Position numbers and translations under genes: made by a program. Below the pieces are notes generated by a model that did not search any database, was not told the DNA's origin, and saw nothing but the letters and a program-made list of their open reading frames with translations. This document shows, in pieces, positions 24,747 through 35,167 of a stretch of DNA of 64,000 nucleotides. This DNA comes from CBDDIP01 sp965279405 (GTDB lineage Bacteria > Actinomycetota > Acidimicrobiia > Acidimicrobiales > Ilumatobacteraceae): NCBI GenBank assembly GCA_965279405.1, contig OZ257157.1, positions 3,844,001-3,908,000 on the forward strand, written 5' to 3'. Numbering within the stretch: position 1 is the first letter of the stretch; every line of letters starts with the position of its first letter.

Positions 24747-26402
24747 GTGACCGCCAACGAGAGCTTGCCGAACACCACGAACTGGAACATCGCCGACCTG
24801 TTCGAGGCCGTCGCCGCACGAGTTCCCGAGCGCCCGGGACAGGTGCAGGGCGACCGCGTCATCTCGTGGGGTGAGTTCGATCGGCGGGCCAACGCGCTGG
24901 CCAACGACCTCGTCGCCGTCGGGCTGACGCACCAGTCGAAGGTGGCGTGCTACCTGCACAACGGGCCGGAGTACATGGAGGTGATGACCGCCTCGTTCAA
25001 GGCCGGTGTTGCTCCGGTGAACACCAACTACCGCTATGGCGCCGAGGAGATCATCTACCTCTTCGACAACGCCGACGCCGAGGCCGTGGTGTTCCACCAC
25101 ACGTTCGCTCCGCTGCTGGAGACGATCCGCGAGCGGTTGCCGAAGGTCAAGCGGTGGTACGTCGTGGCCGACGAGACCGGCGACGGCAGCGCCGTGTCGT
25201 GGGCGAGGCCGTACGAGTCGGTGGTCGCCGCCGGCGCCGACGCGACGGTCACGCCGTGGGAGCGCACCGCCGACGATCTGCTGCTGCTGTACACCGGCGG
25301 CACCACCGGGATGCCCAAGGGCGTGATGTGGCGTCAGGACGATCTGTTCAACGTGCTCGGCGCGGGTGGCAACCCGGTGCTCGGCATCCCGCCCGCGGCT
25401 GATGTGGCCGAGGTGATGTCGCGCATCGATGCCGCGCCGGCCAGTCCGGTGATGCTCGTCGCCTGTCCACTGATGCACGGCACCGGTCAGTTCTCGGCGA
25501 TCAACTCGATGGCGTCCGCCGGTGGCACGATCGTCACGCTCGCGTCGCGCAAGTTCGATGTGGCCGAGCTGTTCGAGACGATCGAGCGGTGGCGGGTGAC
25601 GCACCTCGTCATCGTCGGCCAGGCGTTCGCCGGCCCGATGCTCGAGCACCTCGAGGCCAGCCCCGGCAGCCACGACACCTCGAGCCTGCAGCTGATGGTG
25701 TCGTCGGGCGTGATGTGGAGCCAGGAGAACAAGGCTGGGCTCCTGCGACACATCCCACAGGTGGTGCTGTTCGACAGCTTCGGGTCGTCGGAGGCCGTCG
25801 GGATGGGCGGCTCGTACTCCGCCGCCGGTGCGCCGGAGCAGACCGCACGGTTCGCCCTCGGTCCGAACTGCGCAGTGTTCGACCTCGATGGCACGCGGGT
25901 CGCGGCCGGGTCGGGCGCGCAGGGGATGGTGGCCGTCGGCGGCTTCATCCCGCTCGGCTACTACAAGGACGAGGCCAAGACGGCGTCGACGTTCCGGGTG
26001 TTCGAAGGCCGGCGGTGGAGCGTGCCCGGCGACTTCGCCGAGGTCAACGCCGACGGCTCGCTTCACCTGCTGGGCCGCGGTTCGGTGTGCATCAACACCG
26101 GTGGCGAGAAGGTGTTTCCGGAGGAGGTCGAGGAGGCGTTGAAGACGCACCCGGCCGTGCGCGACGTCGTCGCCGTCGGGCTGCCCGACACGCGGTTCGG
26201 CGAGACGATCTGTGCGGTGGTCGAGGCCGAGGAGGGCGCGCATCCCGATCTGCCGACGCTCGCCGAGCACGTCAAGCGAACGCTTGCGGCCTACAAGGCG
26301 CCGCGCGACATCGTGCTGGTCGACACCATCGGGCGCGCCCCCAACGGCAAGGTCGACTACAAGCGCTTGAAGTCACTCGCTGCGGACCGCCTCAACCGGT
26401 AG
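24747..26402 (+). CDS. Acyl-CoA synthetase (AMP-forming, FadD-like)
   Basis: A 551-residue ANL-superfamily ligase that activates a carboxylic acid to acyl-AMP and then acyl-CoA. Motifs seen: LLLLYTGGTTGMPKGVMWRQ (P-loop), FDSFGSSEAVGMG (A5), SVPGDFAEVNADGSLHLLGRG (A7/A8), NTGGEKVFPEEVEEAL and the catalytic Lys in RAPNGKVDYKRLK. It resembles the mycobacterial FadD enzymes that act on steroid- or fatty-acid-like substrates. GTG 24747 is the start; the frame upstream covers the PGRP gene. It is divergent from that gene. Confidence 0.92.
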   Translation: MTANESLPNTTNWNIADLFEAVAARVPERPGQVQGDRVISWGEFDRRANALANDLVAVGLTHQSKVACYLHNGPEYMEVMTASFKAGVAPVNTNYRYGAEEIIYLFDNADAEAVVFHHTFAPLLETIRERLPKVKRWYVVADETGDGSAVSWARPYESVVAAGADATVTPWERTADDLLLLYTGGTTGMPKGVMWRQDDLFNVLGAGGNPVLGIPPAADVAEVMSRIDAAPASPVMLVACPLMHGTGQFSAINSMASAGGTIVTLASRKFDVAELFETIERWRVTHLVIVGQAFAGPMLEHLEASPGSHDTSSLQLMVSSGVMWSQENKAGLLRHIPQVVLFDSFGSSEAVGMGGSYSAAGAPEQTARFALGPNCAVFDLDGTRVAAGSGAQGMVAVGGFIPLGYYKDEAKTASTFRVFEGRRWSVPGDFAEVNADGSLHLLGRGSVCINTGGEKVFPEEVEEALKTHPAVRDVVAVGLPDTRFGETICAVVEAEEGAHPDLPTLAEHVKRTLAAYKAPRDIVLVDTIGRAPNGKVDYKRLKSLAADRLNR

Positions 26403-26413
26403 CGTTTCCGGCT

Positions 26414-26514
26414 GACGCATCACGAGCGACCTGCCACCGCAATCCGGGTGACGGGTCCGGCAACCGGGGAGGAAGCCCCACGGTGCCTTCCCACGGCGAC
26501 GTGGGGATGTGGTC
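26414..26514 (+). ncRNA. SAM riboswitch (SAM-I/SAM-IV type) of metX
   Basis: The leader between the ligase stop and metX carries the SAM-I/IV core GGTCCGGCAACC (26454-26465). Upstream is CACGAGCGACCTGCC and downstream GAAGCCCCACGGTGCC. An outer helix can form between GACGCATC (26414-26421) and GATGTGGTC (26506-26514). A further small hairpin GAGC-TTCC-GCTC follows at about 26534-26545. Position ahead of a methionine-biosynthesis gene in a high-GC actinobacterium fits SAM-IV. SAM binding is expected to shut off metX. Exact class needs a covariance-model search. Confidence 0.7.
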
Positions 26515-26584
26515 CCGAGCCATCGGGGCAACAGAGCTTCCGCTCGTACGGCGACGCCGGACCGACGAGCACCAGGGAGGAACC

Positions 26585-27754
26585 ATGGCACCAACGCACC
26601 ACCCGTCGCATCCCGCGACCGGCGCGTGGATGCCGGGCGACTCGGTGGGCCATCGCCAGTTCGTCACCGTCGAGCGACCGTTCCCCGTCGAGGGCGGGAT
26701 CACCCTGCCGTCGATCGACATCGCCTACGAGACGTGGGGCGCGCTGGACGACAGCGCCAGCAACGCCGTCCTGCTGTGCCACGCCTGGACGGGCGACAGC
26801 CACGCGGCCGGCCCGATCGGCCGTGGCCATCCGACCGAGGGCTGGTGGGACGAGATCGTCGGGCCCGGCAAGCCGATCGACACCGATCGCTGGTTCGTCG
26901 TGTGCATCAACGTGCTCGGCGGCTGCCAGGGCTCCACCGGCCCGGCGTCGATCGATCCGTCGACGGGCGCGCCGTACGGCAGCTCGTTCCCGGTGCTGAC
27001 CATCCGCGACATGGTGCGTGCACAGGCGAAGCTGGCCGATCATCTGCGCATCGACGCCTGGCACTCGGTGGTTGGTGGATCGATGGGTGGCATGCAGGTG
27101 CTGGAGTGGGCGATCACCTTCCCGCACCGGGTTCGCTCGATCGTGCCGATCGCCACGTGCGCGCAGGCGACGGCGCAGCAGATCGCGTGGGGCGCCATCG
27201 GGCGGCGGGCCATCCGCCTCGACCCGAAGTGGCGCGGCGGCGACTACTACGACGCGGTCGACGGCGATGGCCCGTGGGAGGGCCTGGCCATCGCCCGCAT
27301 GGTGGCGCAGGTGACGTTCCGCAGCGACAACGTCTTCACCGAGAAGTTCGGCCGGTCGCTCGCCGACGGGGCGACGCTCGGTGGGTCGGTCGACCTGTTC
27401 CAGCGCTTCGAGGTGGAGCGCTACCTCGACCACCACGGCGACAAGCTGATCCGTCGCTTCGACACGAACAGCTACCTGATCATCGGCAAGGCGATGGACC
27501 TGCACGACGTGGGTCGCGGCCGCGGTGGGGCGGAGGCGGCGATGCGCCGGGTCAGCGCGCCGACGCTGTCGGTCGGGATCTCGTCGGACATCCTCTACCC
27601 GAGCTACCAGCAGCGCCAGATCCGCGACCTCATCGCCGCCGGAGGCACCGCCGCCGAGTACTTCGAGATCGACTCACCTCACGGCCACGATGCGTTCCTG
27701 ATCAACGTCGACCAGTTCGCCGCACCCCTGCGCACCTTCCTTGAACGACCGTAG
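26585..27754 (+). CDS. metX: Homoserine O-acetyltransferase
   Basis: A 389-residue alpha/beta-hydrolase-fold acyltransferase, the first committed step from homoserine to methionine (O-acetyl-homoserine). Visible: YETWGALDDSASNAVLLCHA, INVLGGCQGSTGPAS, the nucleophile elbow VVGGSMGGMQ (Ser), SSDILYPSYQQ with the Asp, and EIDSPHGHDAFL with the His. GGGAGGA precedes the ATG at 26585. Expression is probably controlled by the SAM riboswitch directly upstream. No metY or other methionine gene is adjacent in this window. Confidence 0.95.
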   Translation: MAPTHHPSHPATGAWMPGDSVGHRQFVTVERPFPVEGGITLPSIDIAYETWGALDDSASNAVLLCHAWTGDSHAAGPIGRGHPTEGWWDEIVGPGKPIDTDRWFVVCINVLGGCQGSTGPASIDPSTGAPYGSSFPVLTIRDMVRAQAKLADHLRIDAWHSVVGGSMGGMQVLEWAITFPHRVRSIVPIATCAQATAQQIAWGAIGRRAIRLDPKWRGGDYYDAVDGDGPWEGLAIARMVAQVTFRSDNVFTEKFGRSLADGATLGGSVDLFQRFEVERYLDHHGDKLIRRFDTNSYLIIGKAMDLHDVGRGRGGAEAAMRRVSAPTLSVGISSDILYPSYQQRQIRDLIAAGGTAAEYFEIDSPHGHDAFLINVDQFAAPLRTFLERP

Positions 27755-27805
27755 AACCGTGCGCTGCGTCCTGGCTCGCTCACGCGAGTGAACAACTCGA
27801 CCACC

Positions 27806-28219
27806 TCAGGTCGGTCGTTTGGACTTGGTGCGCTCCATCAGGGCATCGAGCTCGGGGATGGCGCGGCTCTTGAGGGGGAGGCGGATGACCATCTCGTTCG
27901 ACCCTGCTTCGACGCGCCCGCCACGCAGCACGTAGATGGCGTGCTTGCCCTTGGCGTCGAGGTCCTTGCCGATGATGCGGGCGAACTCGGTGCGCCGGCG
28001 GAGCATCTTCTTCTGGTCCACCTGCAGCAGGCCGTTGCCGAGGATGACGACACGGGTCTCCTTCGCCCGCCCGACCGGTGCGCCGTGCTCGTCGACGAAC
28101 TGCGCGTTGCAGAGCACGCGCTGGCCGTCCTTCGACACCCAGTGCGGCTCGATGCGGAACGCGAACCAGTAGAGCGCTCCGCACACGGCGAACCCGAGGA
28201 GGAGCCAGACCACGGACAT
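27806..28219 (-). CDS. Single-pass membrane protein of unknown function
   Basis: A 137-residue protein. One TM helix occupies residues 3-20 (VVWLLLGFAVCGALYWFAF). The rest is a soluble domain with VLCNAQFVDEHG, KETRVVILGNGLLQVDQKK and a basic RLPLKSR segment. It looks conserved in actinobacteria but I do not recognise a named family. The start is ATG 28219. It is divergent from another single-TM protein gene across 67 bases. Confidence 0.7.
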   Translation of the reverse strand: MSVVWLLLGFAVCGALYWFAFRIEPHWVSKDGQRVLCNAQFVDEHGAPVGRAKETRVVILGNGLLQVDQKKMLRRRTEFARIIGKDLDAKGKHAIYVLRGGRVEAGSNEMVIRLPLKSRAIPELDALMERTKSKRPT

Positions 28220-28286
28220 TGCACCAGCATGGCACCGAGAACGGGCCGCTGGGGTTGCGGCTGCGATCCGTGCGAGACTGGCCCTC

Positions 28287-28883
28287 GTGTTCGCGGCCGA
28301 TTTCACCGACCCCAAGAACGAGCGGATGATCTACCTCATGGCCGGTGGCCTGGCGTTGGTGGGCATCCTGATGATCGTCGCCACCGTGTGGTGGTGGCGC
28401 AGCACGCGCTCGGACCACCCGTCGCTGGCGCCGTTGGAGGTCATGGGGGAGCGCCGCTTCCTCACGTTGCCCGAATCTGACCGTCGCCGCCGGCTCGAAG
28501 CCGTGCGGCCGGAGGGTGCCGACCCGTTGGTCCCGCTCGGTCCGGCGCCCGAGCCGTTGAACCTGGAGCTCGAGTCCTTCCGGGATGGCGGTCCGACCGA
28601 CTTCGCCGACCTGCGCTTCGACGAATTGAACCTCGACGACGAGGCGCCGGTCATCGACCCGTCGCCGTCGATCGACCCGCTGCTGCTGCCGCTCGACCTG
28701 CCGGCGGAGGACGTGGACGACGACGTCGGCGATGTCGCCGACCCGCTCTCGGCCGATTCCCCGTCGAACGGTGTGCTCGAGGATGGCCTGGACGAAGCGC
28801 CCGGCGACGTCACCGGCCACGACGGCGTCGAGGCGCCGGCGGATGCCGCGCACGACGAGCTCAGCGTCGAGCCGACGAGCTGA
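28287..28883 (+). CDS. Single-pass membrane protein with acidic tail
   Basis: A 198-residue protein that starts at GTG 28287. One TM helix lies at residues 14-37 (MIYLMAGGLALVGILMIVATVWWW), followed by a short basic region (RRFLTLPESDRRRRLEAVRP) and about 120 strongly acidic, low-complexity residues (ELNLDDEAPVIDPSPSIDP and similar). The acidic tail is probably cytoplasmic and disordered. It lies 15 bases upstream of the next small gene. Function unknown. Confidence 0.65.
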   Translation: MFAADFTDPKNERMIYLMAGGLALVGILMIVATVWWWRSTRSDHPSLAPLEVMGERRFLTLPESDRRRRLEAVRPEGADPLVPLGPAPEPLNLELESFRDGGPTDFADLRFDELNLDDEAPVIDPSPSIDPLLLPLDLPAEDVDDDVGDVADPLSADSPSNGVLEDGLDEAPGDVTGHDGVEAPADAAHDELSVEPTS

Positions 28884-28898
28884 AGGTACGGTTCAGGC

Positions 28899-29129
28899 AT
28901 GGCTGATGGACTCGATGTCGATGCGATGCTGGCCCGGTTCCGCGAGCGTGCGGCGTCGGTGAAGCGGCGCCCGCTGCCGCCCGTGGCGGGGGAGGAGCGC
29001 AACCGGTTCGTCGAGCAGGCCAAGGTCGACTTCCAGGACTTCGCCATCGTCGGCGATGCGGTCGGCACCCTGGAGGACGGGGTGCTGGTGCTGCGCGTCG
29101 ACCTGCGTCCGGCGGACCAGCGCGGCTGA
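28899..29129 (+). CDS. Small conserved hypothetical protein
   Basis: A 76-residue soluble protein: DGLDVDAMLARFRERAASVKRR, then RNRFVEQAKVDFQDFAIVGDA and GVLVLRVDLRP. The VDFQDFAIVGDA block looks like a conserved core. I do not recognise the family. It follows the acidic-tail membrane protein by 15 bases and precedes tRNA-Gly. Confidence 0.65.
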   Translation: MADGLDVDAMLARFRERAASVKRRPLPPVAGEERNRFVEQAKVDFQDFAIVGDAVGTLEDGVLVLRVDLRPADQRG

Positions 29130-29134
29130 ACGCG

Positions 29135-29164
29135 TTGTCGCCATCGGCCCTCGGCCGCTAGATT
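29135..29164 (+). promoter_or_regulatory. Promoter of tRNA-Gly
   Basis: TTGTCG (29135-29140) and TAGATT (29159-29164) are separated by 18 bases, a fair match to the housekeeping -35/-10 pair. The tRNA begins 32 bases beyond the -10 box. Confidence 0.55.
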
Positions 29165-29196
29165 CGTCGGGCACTCGACAAGCGGGTGTGCAACAT

Positions 29197-29272
29197 GCGG
29201 ACGTGGCTCAGCTGGTAGAGCATCACCTTGCCAAGGTGAGGGTCGCGGGTTCGAATCCCGTCGTCCGCTCCA
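29197..29272 (+). tRNA. tRNA-Gly (GCC)
   Basis: A 76-base cloverleaf with acceptor stem GCGGACG/CGTCCGC, D-arm GGCTCAGCTGGTAGAGC, and anticodon arm CACCTTGCCAAGGTG reading anticodon GCC. The T-arm is GCGGGTTCGAATCCCGT, the discriminator is T and the CCA is encoded. Confidence 0.97.
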
Positions 29273-29274
29273 CG

Positions 29275-29321
29275 AACTGGATGTCTGAGGCGCGGCTCTG
29301 CCGCACCTCAGACATCCAGTT
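29275..29321. terminator. Long perfect hairpin after tRNA-Gly, probable bidirectional terminator
   Basis: AACTGGATGTCTGAGG (29275-29290) pairs perfectly with CCTCAGACATCCAGTT (29306-29321), and the loop itself contains GCGGC/GCCGC. The 16-bp stem starts 3 bases after the tRNA CCA and ends 23 bases before the stop of the convergent hydrolase gene. A short T-rich stretch follows on the + strand. Confidence 0.75.
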
Positions 29322-29344
29322 TCGGTTTTGGCGGGGCTGCGAGG

Positions 29345-29917
29345 TCAGTTCAGCTGGGACCGGATCCAGGCGGTGGCCAGCTCGGCGACGTGACGGGTCC
29401 GGCCGCCGAGGAAGTGGTCGGCGTCAGGCACGGCGGCGACGGTGGTGTCAACCCACGCTGAGGTGATGTCGACGGCACGTTCGGCGGGGCAGTACTGGTC
29501 GCGCTCGGGTGGGATGACGAGCGTCGGCACGCCGGGCGCCAGCGCGCCGGCGCCGAGCGGTGGCGCCACCGCGATGACGTGCGTGATCCGTTCGTCGCGC
29601 GTCGACAGTGCGACGAGCGCGCCGAACGAGTAGCCGGCGAGCACCACCGGCAAGCCGGCGATCGCCACGTGTTCGATGGCAGCGATCGCGTCCTGTCGCT
29701 CGGCGACGCCGTGGTCATGTGCGGCACGGAAGTCGAAGCGGATGGTCGTCAGGCCGATCTCCGGCAGCGCGGTGAACAACGCCTCGACGACGCTGTTGAA
29801 GCGGTTGCCGCCGTACAACGGGTGCGGGTGGCAGACGACTGCGACGCCGCGGGGACGATCCGCCTCGGCGACGTCCGCGGTCAGCGTGTGTCCGTCGGAG
29901 GTGTGCAGCGTCACCAT
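29345..29917 (-). CDS. Alpha/beta hydrolase
   Basis: A 190-residue small hydrolase. The oxyanion region is VVCHPHPLYGGNRFNSVVEAL, typical of the YpfH/dienelactone-hydrolase-like group. The nucleophile elbow is LAGYSFGALVAL, with an acid strand VIPPERDQYCP and the His in PDADHFLGG. It probably acts on an ester or is a peptidase-like enzyme; the substrate is unknown. ATG 29917 overlaps the TGA of the upstream SHOCT gene (TGATG), so translation is coupled. Confidence 0.88.
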   Translation of the reverse strand: MVTLHTSDGHTLTADVAEADRPRGVAVVCHPHPLYGGNRFNSVVEALFTALPEIGLTTIRFDFRAAHDHGVAERQDAIAAIEHVAIAGLPVVLAGYSFGALVALSTRDERITHVIAVAPPLGAGALAPGVPTLVIPPERDQYCPAERAVDITSAWVDTTVAAVPDADHFLGGRTRHVAELATAWIRSQLN

Positions 29918-30537
29918 CAGGCGAGCAGGCGTGCCTTCTCTCGGGCGAACTCGTCGTCGGTCAGCGCGCCCGTGGCGTGCAGATGAGCGAGCCGTTCCAG
30001 TTGGGCGAGCCGGTCGTCCGCCGGCGTTGCGGTCGGCGGGGCCCATCCCGCGGCGGGGGCGGTCGCACCGCCGATCACGCCGTCGCCGTTGAGGTCCTGG
30101 CCGAGGAACGCCTCCAGCTTGGCCAGCTTCTCCGGCGGAAGATCGGCGGGGGAGCCGCCGATGAACTGCACGTTGGCCGGCGCGCCACCGGGCACGGACT
30201 CGCCACGCATCATCGCCGCCTGCATCTCGGCCTGCTGCCGAGCGGCGTCGTCCCAGTTCGGGATGGCGTCGAAGTCGATCTCGTACTGCGGCGGGTCGGT
30301 GCGGCTGACGCGTGCCGGCAGCACCATGCCGGGTTGCGGCCATCGACGAGTTCGGGTGATCCGGCGCTCCTCGACTGCGAACGCGGGGAAGCCGGGCACC
30401 TCGACGACGAAGTGGAACACGCCGTTCATGAACATCGCTCCGCCGTCGCCGCTGTGCGGGCTCGACGCAGACGTCACCCGCGCCGTGCCATCCACCCACG
30501 CCACGTCGTCGGAACGGTCCCGTCGGAAGAGCCCCAT
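29917..30537 (-). CDS. SHOCT-domain protein with an EF-hand-like loop
   Basis: A 206-residue soluble protein. The N-terminal 90 residues are beta-rich (MNGVFHFVVEVPGFPAFAVEERR, VLPARVSRTDP). A middle segment is helical, a DLNGDGVIGG calcium-loop-like motif lies near residue 145, and the end is a SHOCT module (QLERLAHLHATGALTDDEFAREKARLLA). SHOCT domains are thought to mediate oligomerisation or regulation. The EF-like loop is suggestive only. It is in an operon with the hydrolase gene. Confidence 0.8.
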   Translation of the reverse strand: MGLFRRDRSDDVAWVDGTARVTSASSPHSGDGGAMFMNGVFHFVVEVPGFPAFAVEERRITRTRRWPQPGMVLPARVSRTDPPQYEIDFDAIPNWDDAARQQAEMQAAMMRGESVPGGAPANVQFIGGSPADLPPEKLAKLEAFLGQDLNGDGVIGGATAPAAGWAPPTATPADDRLAQLERLAHLHATGALTDDEFAREKARLLA

Positions 30538-30598
30538 CGCCAGCGAACGCTAACGCGCGACGACCACCGGACGTCCAGGTGGGCCGTACTGTGGCGGC

Positions 30599-31228
30599 AT
30601 GGCGCTGTTCCACCTCGCGACGATCACACCGACCAAGGCCGAGCTCATCGCGGCATGGATCCCGACCCAGCCGTGGGGTCCGTCGGCTGACGACCCGGTC
30701 GAGATGATCGGTGCCTACCGGTTCGACGATCCCGACGGTCAGATCGGGATGGAGAGCTTCCTCGTCCGTGCCGGCGATGTGGTCTTCCACCTGCCGATGA
30801 CCTATCGCAACGAACCACTCGACGGCGCCGAGGCCGCGTTGATCACCGAGATGGAGCACTCCGTCCTCGGCACGCGATGGGTGTACGACGGGTTGCGCGA
30901 TCCGTTGTCGGTGGTGATGCTCACCGCGGTGACGATGACCGGTCAGGGCGAGGCGCTGGGCATGGCCGTGTACGACGGTCGTTGGTACATCGCCCCGAGC
31001 CCAGTGCGCATCCATGGCGGTGGATGGACGCAGGAACGCGTGCCGGTCGACGGCTTCGAGCTGATCGATGCTGACGCGGCGTCGAGCGTGCTGCGCAACG
31101 ACCGCTTCGAGCTGACCGTCCATCGACGCCCGGTTGCCGGACCTCGACCGCCGATCGGGCTCACCGCGACGTGGGCTGATCGATCGGACCCGGTCGTGCT
31201 TGCCGAGGTCCGCTCGCTCACCAGCTGA
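30599..31228 (+). CDS. Maltokinase N-terminal cap-like protein, stand-alone
   Basis: A 209-residue protein that starts MALFHLATITPTKAELIAAW and IPTQPWGP, then EMIGAYRFDDPDGQIGMESFLV and LPMTYRNEPLDGAEAALI. This is the N-terminal cap domain that precedes the kinase domain in mycobacterial maltokinase (Mak). Here no kinase domain follows and no trehalose-synthase or Mak gene is adjacent. Its role as a separate protein is unknown. It is divergent from the SHOCT gene. Confidence 0.75.
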   Translation: MALFHLATITPTKAELIAAWIPTQPWGPSADDPVEMIGAYRFDDPDGQIGMESFLVRAGDVVFHLPMTYRNEPLDGAEAALITEMEHSVLGTRWVYDGLRDPLSVVMLTAVTMTGQGEALGMAVYDGRWYIAPSPVRIHGGGWTQERVPVDGFELIDADAASSVLRNDRFELTVHRRPVAGPRPPIGLTATWADRSDPVVLAEVRSLTS

Positions 31229-31231
31229 GCC

Positions 31232-31663
31232 TCACACCGCTGCCGCGACGACGGTTGCCGCCAACGCGATCCGGTGGTCCTTCGACCATGGGGGCCCGAG
31301 CGACCGGCGTGGTCCGTGCAGCACCTCGTGCGACCGTTCGCCGAGGATGCGAGCGGCATCCGCCTCGACGCTGCTGGCGTTGAACGTGTGCACGGCCCAG
31401 CCACGCGCGGCGGCCACCTCGGCGAGCACCTGGCAGTACATCACCGAGTCGGCGCGACTCTCGTACGGCACGCGACGGAGCGTCGCGATGTCGGTGGGGA
31501 AGTCGTGCGGCCACGCTCGAACGGACAGCGAGACGATCGGCCCGGACAACGAGTCGGCCAGCTCGTCCAACGCTGACCGTGTCGCACGAAACACGGAGGA
31601 GCGAACGTCGGTGACCAACGTGGTGAGTGCCGCGTCGCCGAGAGGAGCTTCGGTCTGATGCAT
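31232..31663 (-). CDS. Conserved protein of unknown function
   Basis: A 143-residue soluble protein. The block PIVSLSVRAWPHDFPTDIAT, LRRVPYESRADSVMYCQVLA and GWAVHTFNASSVEADAARIL looks conserved and recalls hypothetical proteins seen in other actinobacteria. It ends in a hydrophobic ALAATVVAAAV. The start is taken at ATG 31663; the frame is open to 31855, but that part is Arg-rich and runs over the hairpin at 31823-31873. It converges on the cap-domain gene with a 3-base gap. Function unknown. Confidence 0.65.
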   Translation of the reverse strand: MHQTEAPLGDAALTTLVTDVRSSVFRATRSALDELADSLSGPIVSLSVRAWPHDFPTDIATLRRVPYESRADSVMYCQVLAEVAAARGWAVHTFNASSVEADAARILGERSHEVLHGPRRSLGPPWSKDHRIALAATVVAAAV

Positions 31664-31822
31664 CTCGTGCGGCCCGCCGACGTGGTGGATCGGTGCAGAG
31701 GGCAGGCCGGCCCGATCAGCTCGATCCGGCGGCGATCCACCACGCGATGCCGCACGTCGCTCGTCACCGCCACTGCCCACCCGAAATGATGCGCGATCCC
31801 GATCCGCATCCGACGATTCTGT

Positions 31823-31873
31823 CCGCTCAGGCATCACAGGTTGCGCCGTGGGCAACTTGTGCTGCCTGAGCGG
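31823..31873. terminator. Hairpin downstream of the UvrA-like gene
   Basis: Arms 31823-31844 and 31852-31873 pair over 22 bases with two mismatches (core CCGCTCAGGCATCACAGG), loop GCCGTGG. It lies 5 bases beyond the stop of the minus-strand UvrA-like gene. Its core sequence is shared with the hairpin at 35116-35158. Confidence 0.7.
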
Positions 31874-31878
31874 ACTGG

Positions 31879-34241
<2,363 letters not shown>

Positions 34242-34245
<4 letters not shown>

Positions 34246-34652
34246 CGCACCTCCTGGATGCGAACCATGTTGCCCGCTGGGTCGCGGACCGCGCAGTCAC
34301 GCACCCCGTACGGCTGGACCGTCGGCTCCTGCACGACGTCGGCGTCTCCCGCCTGCAGCTGCTCGAACGTGCCGTCGAGGTCCCTCGTCGCCAGCACGAC
34401 GATGCCGAAGGTGCCCTTGGCCATCATCTCGGTGATGGTGCGTCGCTCGTCCTCGGTGACGCCGGGGTCGGCGCCGGGCGGGAACAGCACGATCGACGTG
34501 CCCGGCTGATCGGGCGGGCCGACCGTGATCCAGCGCAGACCGTTGTAGCCGACGTCGTTGCGCACCTCGAAGCCGAGGGTGTCGCGGTAGAAGGCGAGTG
34601 CGGCTTCGGGGTCGTCCTGGGGGAGGAAGCTCGAGTGAATGCTGATGTCCAT
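34242..34652 (-). CDS. VOC (glyoxalase/bleomycin-resistance fold) protein
   Basis: A 136-residue VOC protein: the N-terminal module has SSFLPQDDPEAALAFYRDTLGFEV, the second AVRDPAGNMVRIQEV. Proteins of this type (PhnB-like or bleomycin-resistance-like) bind or modify small molecules; the metal site cannot be confirmed. Its TGA overlaps the ATG of the UvrA-like gene and it follows the AraC gene by 10 bases. The set suggests a response to a DNA-active or toxic compound. Confidence 0.85.
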
Positions 34653-34662
34653 GGCCGAAACG

Positions 34663-35085
<423 letters not shown>

Positions 35086-35115
35086 GCAACGATCGTGCCA
35101 CGCGCAGCGGGGTGC

Positions 35116-35158
35116 TCAGGCAGCACAGGTTGCGTCTCGCACAACCTGTGCTGCCTGA
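35116..35158. terminator. Perfect 17-bp hairpin downstream of the ferritin-like operon
   Basis: TCAGGCAGCACAGGTTG (35116-35132) pairs perfectly with 35142-35158 around a 9-base loop. It begins 9 bases beyond the stop of the minus-strand ferritin-like gene and lies before the GTG of the AraC gene. The stem sequence is nearly the same as at 31823-31873. Confidence 0.75.
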
Positions 35159-35167
35159 CTGCGCTGA

